Origin: Spiroplasma endosymbiont of Crioceris asparagi
GTDB lineage: Bacteria > Bacillota_I > Bacilli_A > Mycoplasmatales > Mycoplasmataceae
Assembly (NCBI RefSeq): GCF_964020035.1
Contig: NZ_OZ026475.1
Span: forward strand, 637,401 to 701,400
Direction: 5' to 3'
Length of the DNA: 64,000 bases
Shown here: positions 1 to 10,860 of the stretch, piece by piece
How positions within the stretch are numbered: position 1 is the stretch's first letter
How the letters are laid out: each line of letters starts with the position of its first letter
Notes under the pieces: model-generated
The model's input: the letters and a program-made list of their open reading frames with translations, nothing else
The model's database searches: none
Told to the model about the DNA's origin: nothing
Position numbers and translations under genes: made by a program

Positions 1-413
1 TCAGGAATATTTTTAAGCGGTGCAGCATTACCTACTTTAATATCAGCATTAACTGATGCGATAATTTCTTGTCCAACTTTCATTCCTTTAGCAAAAAGAA
101 TATATCTTTTTTCACCATCAACATAATTAATTAATGATATGAATGCGTTTCGGTTTGGATCATATTCAACAGATGCGATTTTTCCAACAATATCTAACTT
201 GTTTCTTTTAAAATCAATTAATCTGTATTTTCTTTTATGTCCACCACCTTGGTGTCTTGTTGTAATATGACCGTGATTATTACGTCCACCTTTATTATTT
301 AGCTTGCTTAACAATGAACCTTCTGGAGTATCTGTAGTTAAAATAGCTGAATAGTCTAATGAAGTCATATTACGTCGCCCATTTGTAACTGGCTTGTATT
401 TTTTGATTGGCAT
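1..413 (-). CDS. rplB: 50S ribosomal protein L2 (C-terminus outside window)
   Basis: The visible part is the first 137 residues of L2, the large-subunit protein near the peptidyl transferase centre that helps join the subunits. It starts [17 protein letters not shown] and contains the conserved [25 protein letters not shown] basic stretch and the [14 protein letters not shown] segment. The start at 413 follows a GGAGG-type ribosome binding site (complement of tcctcc at 418-423). It lies 38 bp downstream of rplW in the S10 operon. The window edge cuts the gene, so the C-terminal half is not seen. Identity is certain from these motifs. Confidence 0.97.
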   Translation of the reverse strand, partial: MPIKKYKPVTNGRRNMTSLDYSAILTTDTPEGSLLSKLNNKGGRNNHGHITTRHQGGGHKRKYRLIDFKRNKLDIVGKIASVEYDPNRNAFISLINYVDGEKRYILFAKGMKVGQEIIASVNADIKVGNAAPLKNIP

Positions 414-451
414 AATTTCCTCCGTTTTTCGTCAACCTTTTTAGACCGATT

Positions 452-736
452 CTATAAATCGTTTAAAATATCTAATTTTTGTCCTTCTTTTAATTTAATA
501 AATGCTTTTTTGTATGATGAAGTTTTTCCTTCAAACTTACCCATTCTTTTAGCTTTAGCGTTAACATTAATTGTTCTAACACTTTCAACTTCAACTGCGA
601 AGATTGTTTCAAAAGCTTTTTTGATTTGTGCTTTGTTAGCTTTTTTAGCAACTACAAAGACAAATTCATTATTTGCTTTTAAGGCATATGTTTTTTCAGT
701 TAAAAGAGGTTTTTTAATTACTTCTGATAAATGCAT
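452..736 (-). CDS. rplW: 50S ribosomal protein L23
   Basis: 94 residues, normal for bacterial L23, which sits at the polypeptide exit tunnel and docks trigger factor and SRP. The N-terminus [19 protein letters not shown] and the C-terminal [24 protein letters not shown] match the family's fold and loop. The start codon overlaps the rplD stop by one base (TAATG-type junction), showing tight translational coupling. There is no in-frame UGA. Confidence 0.97.
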   Translation of the reverse strand: MHLSEVIKKPLLTEKTYALKANNEFVFVVAKKANKAQIKKAFETIFAVEVESVRTINVNAKAKRMGKFEGKTSSYKKAFIKLKEGQKLDILNDL

Positions 737-1362
737 TATGCGTATACCTCCTCAATTTTTGCGACAGCGTCAACTGTAATTACTAATTTGCTTGCGTTTA
801 ATAAATCATAAACATTTAATTTAGCAAACCCAAATGATTTAACACCAGGAATGTTTGAAGCTGATTTATTTAAGTTATCATCTTCTGTTAATGAAACAAT
901 TAATGTTTTTTCTTCATCAATTTTTAAATTTTTCATAACTTTAATCATTTCTTTAGTTGATGGTTTTTCAAATTTGAATTGATCAATAATAATTAAATCT
1001 TCTTTTTTTGCTTTTAAACTTAATGCTGATTTGAATGCTAGTTGTCTAACTTTTTTATTAACCATTTTTTTGTAGTTAATATTTGGTGTTGGACCAAAAG
1101 TGATTCCCCCACCTCTTCATTGTGGAGCTCTAATAGAACCTTGACGAGCTCTACCTGTTCCTTTTTGTCTTCATGGTTTTCTACCACCACCAGATACTTC
1201 TGCTCTAGTTTTAACTTTTCTTGTTCCTTGTCTTAAAGCTGCTTGTTGAGCTATAACAGTATCATAAAGAGCTTGTTGATGTGGTTTAATCGCTCATATT
1301 GAACTTTTAAGTTCAATATCTTTAACAGATTTACCTAAAACGTTTAGTACTTTGTATTTCAT
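736..1362 (-). CDS. rplD: 50S ribosomal protein L4
   Basis: 208 residues when UGA is read as Trp. L4 lines the exit tunnel and in some bacteria autoregulates the S10 operon. The tunnel loop [34 protein letters not shown] is fully conserved, with UGA codons at the two invariant Trp positions. This is among the clearest evidence for the altered code. It starts at 1362, 13 bp after rplC, and overlaps rplW by one base. Confidence 0.97.
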
Positions 1363-1375
1363 CTTCGCCCCCTAC

Positions 1376-2095
1376 TTACTCTTGTGAAGCTTTTTCTTCA
1401 GCTTGTTGATGTGGCTGTTCATTTTTAGTTGAACTTGCTTTTTTTCTTTCAATTAAAACTGAAGCAGCTTTTTTATTTTTACATTTGTGATTTTCTTTAA
1501 TAATTAAAAATCCTTTTTTAGGACCGGGAACTGATCCTTTAATTAATACAATATTTTTATCTGAAATAATTTTTACAATTTCTAAATTTTGAACTGTAAC
1601 TTTTTCATGACCCATATGTCCGGCCATTTTTTTAGATTTAAATATTCTGTTGATAATTGCTCCCATAGAACCAATACCTCTGTGGTATCCTGATCCATGT
1701 GCCATTGGTCCTCTTGAATAGTTGTGTCTTTTAATTGCACCCGCAAATCCTTTACCTTTAGAAACACCTGTAACATCAATAATGTCACCAGCTTGGAATA
1801 AATCTGCAACTTTAATATCTTGGCCAATTGCAAATCCTTCCATGTCTCTTATTTCTTTAACGAAGCGCTTAGGTTGAGAATTAACTTTTTTAAATTGTCC
1901 TAATTCTGGTTTGTTAACTAGATTTTCTCTTTTGTCATTTGTTCCTAATTTCAAACTTTTATAACCATGTTTATCTGTTGTTTTAACTTCAAGAACTTTG
2001 TTTGGTTCTACTAAAACAATAGTAACTGGAATAAGTTTTCCGTTTTCATCAAAAACTTGTGACATTTCTAGTTTTTGTCCTAAGATTCCTTTCAT
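1376..2095 (-). CDS. rplC: 50S ribosomal protein L3
   Basis: 239 residues. It starts [15 protein letters not shown] and carries the family stretch [35 protein letters not shown], the loop that reaches the peptidyl transferase centre. The C-terminus has an extra low-complexity tail of about 25 residues rich in K, E, Q and S ([17 protein letters not shown]...), making it longer than the usual 205-215 residues. It follows rpsJ by 55 bp with a GGAGG site (complement of tcctcc, 2101-2106). The tail has no predicted function. Confidence 0.96.
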   Translation of the reverse strand: MKGILGQKLEMSQVFDENGKLIPVTIVLVEPNKVLEVKTTDKHGYKSLKLGTNDKRENLVNKPELGQFKKVNSQPKRFVKEIRDMEGFAIGQDIKVADLFQAGDIIDVTGVSKGKGFAGAIKRHNYSRGPMAHGSGYHRGIGSMGAIINRIFKSKKMAGHMGHEKVTVQNLEIVKIISDKNIVLIKGSVPGPKKGFLIIKENHKCKNKKAASVLIERKKASSTKNEQPHQQAEEKASQE

Positions 2096-2150
2096 ATTTT
2101 TTCCTCCAATTGATTAATCATATATATTTGGTTGCTCTTGCAATGAGTTT

Positions 2151-2459
2151 CTATAATTTAATTTCTATGTTCACTCCAGTAGGAAGTTGAACTCTTGTTA
2201 ATAAGTCTATAGTTTTAGCTGTTGGGTTAACAATTTCTAAAATTCTTTTATGTGTTCTAATTTCAAATTGTTCACGTGAATCTTTGTATTTGTGAACAGC
2301 TCTTAATATTGTAATAATTTGTTTTTCTGTAGGTAAAGGGATTGGTCCCCTTACTTTAGCTCCAGAAGCTTCTGCTACTTCAATAATTTTTTTCATTGAT
2401 TGATCAACTATTGCATTATCGTAGCTTTTTAATTTTATTCTGATTTTTTGTTGAGCCAT
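2151..2459 (-). CDS. rpsJ: 30S ribosomal protein S10
   Basis: 102 residues, [46 protein letters not shown], a standard S10 (small-subunit head protein, also a transcription antitermination factor as NusE). The start at 2459 is chosen because an AGGAGGA site (complement of tcctcct, 2463-2469) sits just upstream; the reading frame stays open further upstream but that part looks like leader RNA. It is the first gene of the S10 operon. Confidence 0.97.
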   Translation of the reverse strand: MAQQKIRIKLKSYDNAIVDQSMKKIIEVAEASGAKVRGPIPLPTEKQIITILRAVHKYKDSREQFEIRTHKRILEIVNPTAKTIDLLTRVQLPTGVNIEIKL

Positions 2460-2478
2460 TTTGTCCTCCTTTTGACAT

Positions 2479-2524
2479 AGACAACTCTTGTCTGTGTGTT
2501 GCAAGTGCAGTATACAAAATATAC
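2479..2524 (-). promoter_or_regulatory. S10 operon leader: hairpin and palindromic promoter candidate
   Basis: On the minus strand a TATACT -10-like hexamer (complement at 2508-2513) is embedded in a perfect GTATA/TATAC palindrome (2510-2524). The transcript from it would contain a 6-bp hairpin, AGACAA/TTGTCT with a 3-nt loop (2479-2493), ending 10 nt before the rpsJ ribosome binding site. No convincing -35 was found. The region may be simple promoter and leader or may carry autoregulation; the sequence alone does not say which. Confidence 0.35.
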
Positions 2525-2610
2525 ATGCAAAAAAAATTATACTCTAATAATTAAGCTAAAACAATATTATTTTAAATATTTTTTGATAAATAATAATTAT
2601 CTTTATTAAT

Positions 2611-2635
2611 AAAAAAAGACCAAGTTCTGGTCTTT
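2611..2635 (-). terminator. Intrinsic terminator of alaS
   Basis: Directly after the alaS stop, the minus strand forms AAAGACCA/TGGTCTTT (8 bp, 5-nt loop) followed by a run of T. This separates alaS from the S10 operon. Confidence 0.85.
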
Positions 2636-5314
2636 TTACAATATTTTTCCTTGCGCTAATTTTTCATTACCGCCACCTTTTAATTTATATTTAGTTTCAT
2701 TTCTAAATAACTCAATCGCGCTATATTTATTTTGTAAATCTTTTCCAACAGAGAAAACAACAATTTTAGTTTCTAAATTAAATCCTTTAAAAATTAAATT
2801 AGGAAATTTATTTTGTAAGACATCTGATAGTTTTTTAAATCCATTTATATCTAAGTCAGTTGTAATAATTTCAAGTTCTTTATGATCACCCATATCTTTA
2901 GGAACTTCATTATAATATTTACGAACATTATTTTCTAGCAATTGATTTTCAATTTGTTTTGAAAACAATTTAAATTTGTTTTTAAAATCATTAACTATTT
3001 TTTTTAATTTGAATAAATTTTCTTGGCTAACTTCTAATGAATTTAATTCTTTAATATATTTATCTAATTCTTTATCTTTTTGTATTTTTGAAAAATTATT
3101 TAAATATTTGTTCATAACTGAACTTATTTCATTTTTTTGTTTTTCAAATTGCTCGTTTAAATAATTATTAATTGTCTTCAATGAAGTTAACGCATGAAAA
3201 CGATAAACTCCACTTCCTTTAGATTCGACATTGGTTATAAATATATCTTCAATGTCTGCTAAATTGTCAACGTGTGTTCCCCCACATAACTCTGATGAAT
3301 AATCACCAAACTTTACTACCCTAACAGTTGAATCATATTTTTCTGTAAAAAATGCAAGTGCCTGATATTTATTAACTGCTTCTTTTATTGAGGTGTAATA
3401 AACTTCGCGTTTATATTTTTTTGCAATTGCATTTTTAGCAGATAATAAAATTTTTGTTAATTCTGCTTCAGTTGGTTGTCTATTAAAAGTTATATCAATT
3501 CTTAAACCATGATCATCGTTATAACTTCCTGTTTGCATCGCATTTTGTCCAAGCACTTCTCTAATTGCTGCATGCAGTATATGTGTACCTGAGTGATTCT
3601 TAGCTGTATGTAATCTTTTGTCCTCATTAACTAGTGTTGAAATGACATCATCAACTTTAATATCAGCATTAAGTTTAACTGTATGAATACTTTGACCATT
3701 GGGACCCGATTGAACATCGCATACTTCATGTTTAATATTATTTGCATCAATTAAATATCCGTTGTCGGCTGCTTGTCCACCTTTTTCTGCATAAAATGGC
3801 GTTTTATCTAAAATAATATTTACAACGTCATTAGCTTTAGCTATATTTAATTTTTCATCATCTTTAAACATAAATGAAACTTTAGAATCATTTGTTGTTA
3901 ATGTTTCATAACCGACAAATTTTGAAACAACATCTAAAGAGGTTAAAATACTTGATTGTTTATTTCAAGCTTTTTTAACGTTAGAAAAAGCACGTGAATT
4001 TTGTTTTGCTTCCTCTAATAAGTTTTTAAATCCTTTTAAATCAATTTTAATATTATTTTGTTCTGAAATTTCTTTTGTAAGTTCAATAGGAAATCCATAT
4101 GATTCAAATAATAGCATGGCATTTTTTGCGCTAATTTCTTTTTCAGTTTTTATTAACTCATTAATTATTTCAATACCCTTAGTAACTGTTTTAAAGAATT
4201 TCTCTTCTTCTTCTTTGATTGTTGATTTAATAATTTCACTTTGTTTTTCTAAGTTTGTATAAAATGATTTCATTATGTTGATTACAACGTCGACTAGTTT
4301 ATATAAAAATATTTCATTTATTTTTAATGATTTTGCATAAATACAAGAACGTCTAATTAATCTTCTTATTACATATCCTCTATCTTTATTTGAAGGAAAT
4401 ACACCATCTGCAATTGCAAAAGCACTTGCTCTTACATGATCTGCAATAACTTTGAATGCAGTATTTATTTTTGACTCTTCTTCATTCAATAATAAATAAT
4501 TTTTAATAGTGTATTTTTCTTTTGTATATTTTTCAATCTCTCTAATTATTGGTAAAAATAAATCAGTTTCAAAATTGGTTGGTGCATTTTGAAAGATTGA
4601 AGCTAGTCTTTCTAATCCAGCACCAGTATCTATATTTTTTCTTGGTAATTCAGTGTAATTATTTTTTCCATCATTGTTAAAAGTTGAAAAAACAATATTT
4701 CAAATTTCAATATATCTATCGTTTTCAATGTCATCACTTAATAAACGTGTGCCAATTTTTTTTAGATCTCACTCTTCACCACGATCATAAAAAATTTCTG
4801 TGTTTGGTCCACATGGTCCTTGCCCAACATCTCAAAAATTTGTTTCTCTAGAGCATTTAAAAATATGATCTTTTTCAACACCCATGTCTTTTGTTCAAAT
4901 ATCATATGCATCATTATCTTTTTCATAAACTGTGATGTACAATTTATTTTTATTTAAACCAAATCATTGTTCACTTGTTAATAATTCTCATGCAAATGTA
5001 ATTGCTTCTTTTTTAAAATAATCCCCGATTGAAAAATTACCAAGCATTTCAAATAGTGTGTGGTGTCTAGCAGTAACCCCAACATTTTCAATGTCATTTG
5101 TTCTAATTGCTTTTTGAGCATTTGTCAATCTTTTTGAAGGCGGATTTAATCGACCGTCAAAGTATGGTTTTAATGTCGCAACACCAGAATTAATTCACAA
5201 TAAACTTGGATCATTTATCGGTACTAAACTTACAGGATCTAAAAAATGATGTTTTTTAGAAATAAAAAAATCAAGTCACATTTTTCTAATTTCATTAGTT
5301 GATAATTTTTTCAT
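2636..5314 (-). CDS. alaS: Alanyl-tRNA synthetase
   Basis: 892 residues with several UGA-Trp codons. It charges tRNA-Ala in the cytoplasm. The N-terminal class II catalytic part begins [17 protein letters not shown] and includes the motif-2 region [12 protein letters not shown]. The editing domain has the zinc-binding HSGTH (near residue 570) and CGGTH motifs. The C-terminal oligomerisation/C-Ala domain ends in GKIL and retains the GGGN of the GGG-K/N motif. Its length is within the family's 850-880 or so. The start at 5314 follows a GAGG site. The gene stands alone between a terminator and a divergent promoter. Confidence 0.97.
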
Positions 5315-5366
5315 TTTTACCTCTTAAAACAATATAAATAATTTTAGCATACACACATTATTATTG

Positions 5367-5395
5367 TTGACACTAAGCAATTTTATGTTTAAATT
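5367..5395 (+). promoter_or_regulatory. Sigma-70-type promoter of the HAD phosphatase gene
   Basis: A perfect TTGACA (-35, 5367-5372) is separated by 17 bp from TAAATT (-10, 5390-5395). The start codon at 5413 lies only about 11 nt after the expected transcription start, so the mRNA leader is very short but includes a GGAGA ribosome binding site. Confidence 0.7.
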
Positions 5396-5412
5396 ATCTT
5401 TGTGGAGAAGAA

Positions 5413-6288
5413 ATGAAATTAAAGGATAAAAAATTAAAACGATTAATAATGGTTGATTTAGATGGGACTATTCTTAAATCTGGTCGTGATGAAATGCACC
5501 CCAATACTAAGAGAGTTTTAATAAATGCCAGAAAAAATGGACATGATGTTTGCATTATAACTGGAAGACCATTTAGAGCAAGTGAAAAAATATATAACGA
5601 ATTAGGATTATCAACATTGATGTGTAATTTTGATGGTGCACATATTCACCATCCAAATAGTAGTAATTTTAATCGCATAATTCTTCCTATTAGTGAAGAC
5701 ATAATTTTTCAAATATTAAATGATGATTTAATAAAAACATCCATTTCAAATTTAATTATTGAATCTTATAAAAAAACAATGATTATGAAACATCAAAAAG
5801 ATCTAATGGATTTTTTCCATATTTCTCTTAATGAAAAAGAATGTGTTGTGGCAAACCCATATGATGAGTGAATTGGTCCATCAACAAACATTGTTCTATT
5901 TTTACATGATGAAAAAGATAGAGATATAGTTTTAAATCGATTAAAGCACTATGAAAACTCAATAAAAGTTTCTGTTGGAAATGTTTATGGGGCGGAAGGA
6001 AATGAGCACGCAACAAGAAGCATGATCACTTTAACAAATAAATTAATTGATAAGGGAATTGCTACTAAAATTATTGCGCAATTTTATAATAAAGATATTC
6101 GTGAAGTTATTGCCTTTGGTGATCAAATGAATGACTATGAGATGATTCAAACCGTTGGTTATGGTGTTGTAATGAAAAATGGTAATTTTGAACTTAAAAA
6201 AGTTGGAGGAACAATTACAGAGTTAACCAATGATGAAGGTGGTGTGGGACACACACTTGAAAAGCTTCTTAAAGGCGAAGAATTATAA
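5413..6288 (+). CDS. Cof-type HAD-IIB family phosphatase
   Basis: 291 residues. This is a cytoplasmic HAD-superfamily phosphatase of the Cof/YwpJ type, which generally hydrolyses sugar phosphates, FMN or other small phosphoesters; the true substrate cannot be read from sequence. Motif I is MVDLDGTI (nucleophile Asp), motif II is ITGR, and motifs III/IV are the Lys region and GDQMNDYEM. One UGA-Trp lies at about residue 153. It is a plus-strand single gene with its own promoter, convergent with the aminopeptidase gene and sharing its terminator. Confidence 0.9.
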
Positions 6289-6320
6289 AAAAAATAATGG
6301 ATTGCCATTATTTTTTTTAT
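6287..6320. terminator. Bidirectional terminator between HAD phosphatase and pepA
   Basis: AATAATGG/CCATTATT (8 bp, 4-nt loop) flanked by A-run on the left and T-run on the right, so it works for both converging genes. Confidence 0.85.
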
Positions 6321-6321
6321 T

Positions 6322-7665
6322 TTATTTATTTGCCAATTCAAACATTGTTTTCAACATTGGGGCATTCCCTCTTCCGTTTTTATCAGCGGTTGAAGCAATG
6401 TCTAAATGAATATATGGTTTTCCTTCTGCAAACACATTTAAAAATGCTGCAGCAGTTGATGATCCAGCTTGTCTTCCTGGCTCAGAATTATTCATATCTG
6501 CAATTGGAGATGCATTTTTCATTGCTTCTAAATGATCTTCGATTACTGGCATTCTTCAAATTGGTTCACCAGATTTTTTAGCAGCTAATTCAAATTCTTT
6601 GTGAAATGAATCATTTGTTGAAAATGTTCCAGTAAATCATGCACCTAATGCAATATCTATAGCACCAGTTAATGTTGAAGCTTCTACGATTTTGTCTGCG
6701 TTTGCTTTTCTAACTGCATAGCAGATTCCATCTGCCAATACTAATCTACCTTCTGCATCAGTATTTCCAATTTCAACTGTAGTTCCATTCATTGAAGTCA
6801 ATACAGATTCAGTTAAAGTTGCTTTACCACCAATTCTATTATCAGTTAACATTGCAATTGAAATAACATTACATTTTGCTTTTGCTTTTGCAAGTGCCAT
6901 CACAGCTGATGAACAAATTGCTGCTCCTGACATATCAAATTTCATATCTTTTAAGAAGTTTGAAGGTTTTAAATTATATCCTCCAGAGTCAAAAGTTATT
7001 CCTTTACCAACAAAGGCAATTTTTTCGGCATTTTTGTCACCAACATATTCACACACAACAACTCTTGGTTCTACGTGACTACCAGCATTAACACCTAATA
7101 ATAATCCCATTTTCATTTCTTCAATTTGTTTTTTATTATAAACTGTAACTTTAACACCAGATATTCCTTTAGCTTTTTCAACAATTTTTTCGGCAATATC
7201 AATTGTTGTTCCTAAGTTCGGTGGTAAATCTTGTAGATCTCTTGCAAAGTTTACTAACTCTGATTTAATTTGTGCTTTTTCAAATAAGTCATCATACCCT
7301 TTGTCAAAAATAAAGTTTATTGTTTTGGATTCACTACTTTTTCCTGTTTTATAAGAAATTTGTTTGTGATTTGCAAAAAATGTTCATTCTACTATTAATT
7401 GAAAAATTTGTTCTTTATCATTATAAAAATTTAAAAATGATTCTATTTCAAAATTTACATCATATTTTAAACCTTTTACTAAATTTTTAATAACTTTTTC
7501 CAAAGCCCTTTTACATTGTTTTTCTTTATTAAGACAAACATAAATTGTTTTGTCTTCTGAAACAAAAGTAACAGCACCAAAATCTTTTGCAACGAATTCA
7601 TTTTGAAAATCTTTGTCAATTGCTTTAATGCTTAATTTCATTTCTTTACTATTTTTTGTTATCAT
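6322..7665 (-). CDS. pepA: Leucyl aminopeptidase (M17 family)
   Basis: 447 residues with UGA-Trp. M17 aminopeptidases are cytoplasmic hexamers using two metal ions to remove N-terminal residues from peptides. The metal-binding and catalytic segments GKGITFDSGGYNLKP and NTDAEGRLVLADG are intact. The N-terminal domain (about residues 1-150) is divergent, as is common in Mollicutes. It is monocistronic, with an upstream TATAAT element in the gap shared with coaX. In an organism that lives on imported peptides it supplies amino acids. Confidence 0.95.
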
Positions 7666-7743
7666 TTTTCACCTCGTATATAAATAATTATAATCTAAAT
7701 ATAATTTTTATTTTTAAACAAACAAAAAAAGCAATAATAGTAT

Positions 7744-7774
7744 TTGAATAAAATATATGTATTTAAATTATAAT
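7744..7774 (+). promoter_or_regulatory. Promoter of coaX
   Basis: TTGAAT (7744-7749), 19-bp spacer, TATAAT (7769-7774), ending 20 bp before the coaX start. The spacer is longer than the ideal 17 bp. An AAGGA ribosome binding site (7781-7785) follows. Confidence 0.6.
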
Positions 7775-7794
7775 AATAAAAAGGAAACGTAAGG

Positions 7795-8466
7795 ATGATT
7801 GCTTTAATTGATATTGGTAATACTAAAATTAAAATTAAAACTTATGAAAATAATACTTTTAAAAATAGTTATGATTTTTTAACAGATGACATTTTGACTG
7901 AAAAAGATAAATTTGAAATTATTGATAAAATAGATTTGGTTTTATATAGTTCAGTTGTTAGTGAAGTGGACAACATTATAAAAAAATATTTTAAAGTTAA
8001 GTGTATTGAAGTTAAAGAAAATAAATTAAAGCAAACATTTTTTTATGAAAATATCAAGAACATAGGTTCTGATATTATTGCAAATTTTTATGGCTCTCTT
8101 AATTACAAATTAAAACATTGATTAATTATTTCTTTAGGAACAGCAACAACAATTAGCGTGATAAAAAATAATAAATTGGTTGATTGTGTTATTCAACCTG
8201 GACTCTTAACTTCTCTTGAGGGTTTGGCGATAAAGGTTAAAGGGTTTAAAATTAATACAAATTTAAATAATTGTAACGAAATAACAAAAAATTTAATAAT
8301 TGGTCATAAACATATGATCAATGGTTTTATAAAAGATTTTAATTGCAACAATATAATTATGACTGGTGGTTATTTAAAATATTTTAAAAATGAGTTTAAT
8401 TTTGAAAATGTAATAAAAGATGAATTATTAACTTTTAAAGGAATAATAAAAATAAATGAAATTTAA
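7795..8466 (+). CDS. coaX: Type III pantothenate kinase
   Basis: 223 residues, shorter than the usual 250-260. It phosphorylates pantothenate, the first step towards coenzyme A. The ASKHA-fold motifs are visible: phosphate-1 DIGNTKIK at the N-terminus, LGTATTISV in the middle (after a UGA-Trp at 8119-8121) and MTGGYLKYF near the C-terminus. Its stop codon overlaps the stop of the converging ECF gene in a shared TTAA (8463-8466). No other CoA gene is nearby. Confidence 0.88.
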
Positions 8467-9125
8467 GCTCATTTATTTTTTTTATTTTTAATTGGTTTGT
8501 AGATTCAAAAATCAATTTCATTAGTTAATAAAAAACTTTTAAAAAACTTAATTGTGGTTATTAGTAGTGAATTATAAATAAATAAAGATACTGGTAATTT
8601 TGCTAACTTAATTGCTAAATCAACATATACTAATTCAGTTAAACCCATTGAATAAATTCAAATTGGATTTAATATAAGTGATTGAATACAAAATATTAAA
8701 GAATACAATAATATAATTTTTAAAGTTAAAAAATGCTTAATTCCCATATATTTTATAAGTGCCCCTGTGAAACCTACCAAAACAATATTTAGTAAAAATC
8801 CCGCATGATAAACACCTCCACCAATGTTAATTAAATCTCCTATTGTGTCTGTTGCAATTGAAGACAATACTCCCAATATTGGACCAAAGTAAAATCCAAT
8901 TAAAAACATTAATCATTGTCCTAATGATAGATGAATATTAACACTAAAAATTGAAACATTATAACCTAAAAGATTTGTAAGAATTACTGATAATGCGCAT
9001 ATAACACTTACCATTGTTATATGTAATGTTTTAACTTTAAATTTAAAACCTTCCATAGCAAAAGCAGTAATTAACAATGCAATTACTAACAATCCTGCAA
9101 TTATATTTGTATAAATAAATAGCAT
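8463..9125 (-). CDS. ECF transporter substrate-binding (S) component, folate-family-like
   Basis: 220 residues with about six hydrophobic segments, the size and layout of an energy-coupling-factor S component, which binds a vitamin and works with a shared EcfA/A'/T module (not in this window). The stretch SLGQWLMFLIGFYFGPILGVLSSIATDTIGDLINIGGGVYHAGF resembles the folate-family S proteins, where GP-(x)n-D-(x)n-GG-Y-GF recurs. The ligand assignment is inference; another vitamin or nucleobase is possible. It is monocistronic, and its stop overlaps that of coaX on the other strand. Confidence 0.72.
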
Positions 9126-9171
9126 TTTAATTACCTCATATGATTATTGTAATTTAAAAAAAGATAATAAA

Positions 9172-9197
9172 AAAAAATAGTCGAAACTATTTTTATT
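9172..9197 (-). terminator. Terminator of the purine permease gene
   Basis: Minus-strand hairpin AAAAATAGT/ACTATTTTT with a 4-nt loop and T tail, immediately after the permease stop at 9200. Confidence 0.8.
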
Positions 9198-9199
9198 TA

Positions 9200-10708
9200 T
9201 TATTGAATTGTTGAAAGTCCGATAAAGTAAAGCAAGAAGATTAAACATAAAAGATACATAAATTTATTAATCTCTTTTATTTTTCCGGTAACGATCATTA
9301 TAAATACATAAATCATAATTGACATGGCTACACCATTGGCAATATTATATGTTGCTAGCATGAATATTATTGAAAATAATGCTGAAATTCCAAACTCTGG
9401 TTTTTTTCACTCAATAGAATCAATTTCGCTTATCATCATCATTCCCACAAATATACATGCAGCACTAGTTACACATTGTGGGATTGCTTGAAATATTGGA
9501 CCAACCACCACTGCTAATAAGAATAATAATCCTGTTATTAAAGAAGCAAATCCACTTCTTGCGCCTTGTTGAACACCTGTGTTTGATTCAATAAATGCTC
9601 CCATTGGTGAAGTACATAATGCTGAACCAATAACTGTTGCTGCTGAATCTACAACTAAAGCTTTTTGAGGTATTGTCAATTCTGTGTTTTTAGTTTTATT
9701 TACTTGCACTGTTACAGCTGTTAATGTTCCAGTCGCATCAAAAAAGTTTAAGAAAAAGATAATAAAGATTGAAACATACATTGTTGGTGATTTTCATATT
9801 TTTGAATTACCAAATTCTGAAAACGTATTTTTCATGTTATCTTTAAAACCAACAAACATATCAGAATAGTGCTTGAATGAATCTTTGATATTATCAAATT
9901 TTGAATTAAATAATGCTGAAGTATTTTGGTTAATTATGTTTGAATCTTTTGAAACAACATTTGCGACAATAATAGAAATTATAAATCCAATTATGATTGC
10001 AATGATAACTGCACCTGAAACTTTTTTGTAATTTAAAAATATCATAATTCCTAAAGTTAACATTCCAATTAAGATCATTGGATAATTAGTTTTTAGTCTT
10101 GATAAATCTGAATTAGGTAAACCACCATTCATTTTAAATCAACCCATGTCTGCAAAACCAATATATGCAATAAATAATCCGATTGAAACACCCATTATTA
10201 TTATTAATGATTTTGGTAAAGCTTGAATAATATAATATCTCAGAGGCGTTATAGAAAATATTAAAAATACAAAAGATGAAATCATAACAGCTATAAGTGC
10301 ACCCTCATAACCTAATCATTCATTATGCTCGCTTACTGAATTAGCAAGAGTATATGTGAAAAACACATTTAACCCCATGCTTGTTGATACAGCAACTGGG
10401 ACGTTTGCAAATAATCCCATAATCATAGTTGCTAAGAAAGTAGAAAGTGTTGTTGCTAAGAAAACTCCTTTTAAACTTATTGTTGTTGCTCCAATATTCA
10501 TGGGAGCAATTTTTGAGTTGATTGATGCAGCACTACCTAATAATGCTGGGTTAACAGTTAAGATGTAAACCATTGCTAAGAATGTTGATACTCCACCAAT
10601 AATTTCTTTCTTAAAAGTGGTTTGTAATTTATCAAATTGAAAATATTTTTCAATTTTCATAACAGCTTTGAATTTGCTAAATCTAAAATTTATTGGATCA
10701 TGATCCAT
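9200..10708 (-). CDS. NCS2 (AzgA-type) purine nucleobase permease
   Basis: 502 residues, polytopic membrane protein. The N-terminal FKKEIIGGVSTFLAMVYILTVNPALL and the later FFLNFFDATGTLTAV are signatures of the AzgA branch of the NCS2 family (PbuG/PbuO/GhxP-like), which import hypoxanthine, guanine or adenine with protons. UGA-Trp codons are present. The start at 10708 follows a GGAGGA site. It is the only gene behind a purine riboswitch at 10799-10860; the riboswitch base U74 predicts adenine sensing, which suggests adenine is among the substrates. A helical stretch of about 60 residues (IINQNTSALFNSKFDNIKDSFKHYS...) lies between two membrane segments. Confidence 0.9.
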
Positions 10709-10732
10709 GTGTCCTCCTATATTTTGTTAATT

Positions 10733-10783
10733 ATAAAATAAAAAGTGTAACTAAAGACGTACAAAAAACTTCTCTAGTTACTA
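10733..10783 (-). terminator. Expression platform of the purine riboswitch: terminator versus antiterminator
   Basis: Minus strand: GTAACTA (10775-10781) can pair with TAGTTAC (10747-10753), followed by a T-rich run, as a terminator. Alternatively TAGTAA (10778-10783) pairs with TTACTA (10793-10798) directly adjoining the 3' strand of P1, and that helix can extend into P1. Forming P1 would therefore free the terminator arm, which predicts that ligand turns expression off. A second GTAACTA copy 5' of the aptamer (10872-10878) could also capture the TAGTTAC arm. Confidence 0.55.
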
Positions 10784-10798
10784 CTTAAAAAATAGTAA

Positions 10799-10860
10799 AC
10801 TTATAATCTAACATTGGTGTTAGGTAGAGACTCCTTCCCGATATGAAGGATTATATAAGT
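10799..10860 (-). promoter_or_regulatory. Purine riboswitch aptamer, U74 (adenine) type
   Basis: Minus-strand transcript of the permease leader. P1 is 7 bp (10854-10860 with 10799-10805), J1/2 is UAAU, P2 is CCUUC/GAAGG with 7-nt loop AUAUCGG, J2/3 is AGUCUCUAC (core UCUACC conserved), P3 is CUAACA/UGUUAG. By alignment with the Bacillus xpt aptamer, A21-U75, U22, U51, A52 and C53 are kept and position 74 (10806) is U, the Watson-Crick specificity base for adenine. Loop L3 is only CCAA instead of 7 nt but retains the CC that pairs with GG of L2. Family membership is clear; ligand is inferred from base 74. Confidence 0.88.

Noticed and set aside
2266..2281. A second parS-like sequence with a CACGTGAA core in rpsJ
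   Set aside because: Only 12 of 16 positions match and the sequence encodes conserved S10 residues.
2636..5314. alaS and many other genes appearing as two to four separate ORF pieces, suggesting pseudogenes
   Set aside because: Each break is an in-frame UGA at a Trp position. Read with UGA as Trp all are single intact genes.
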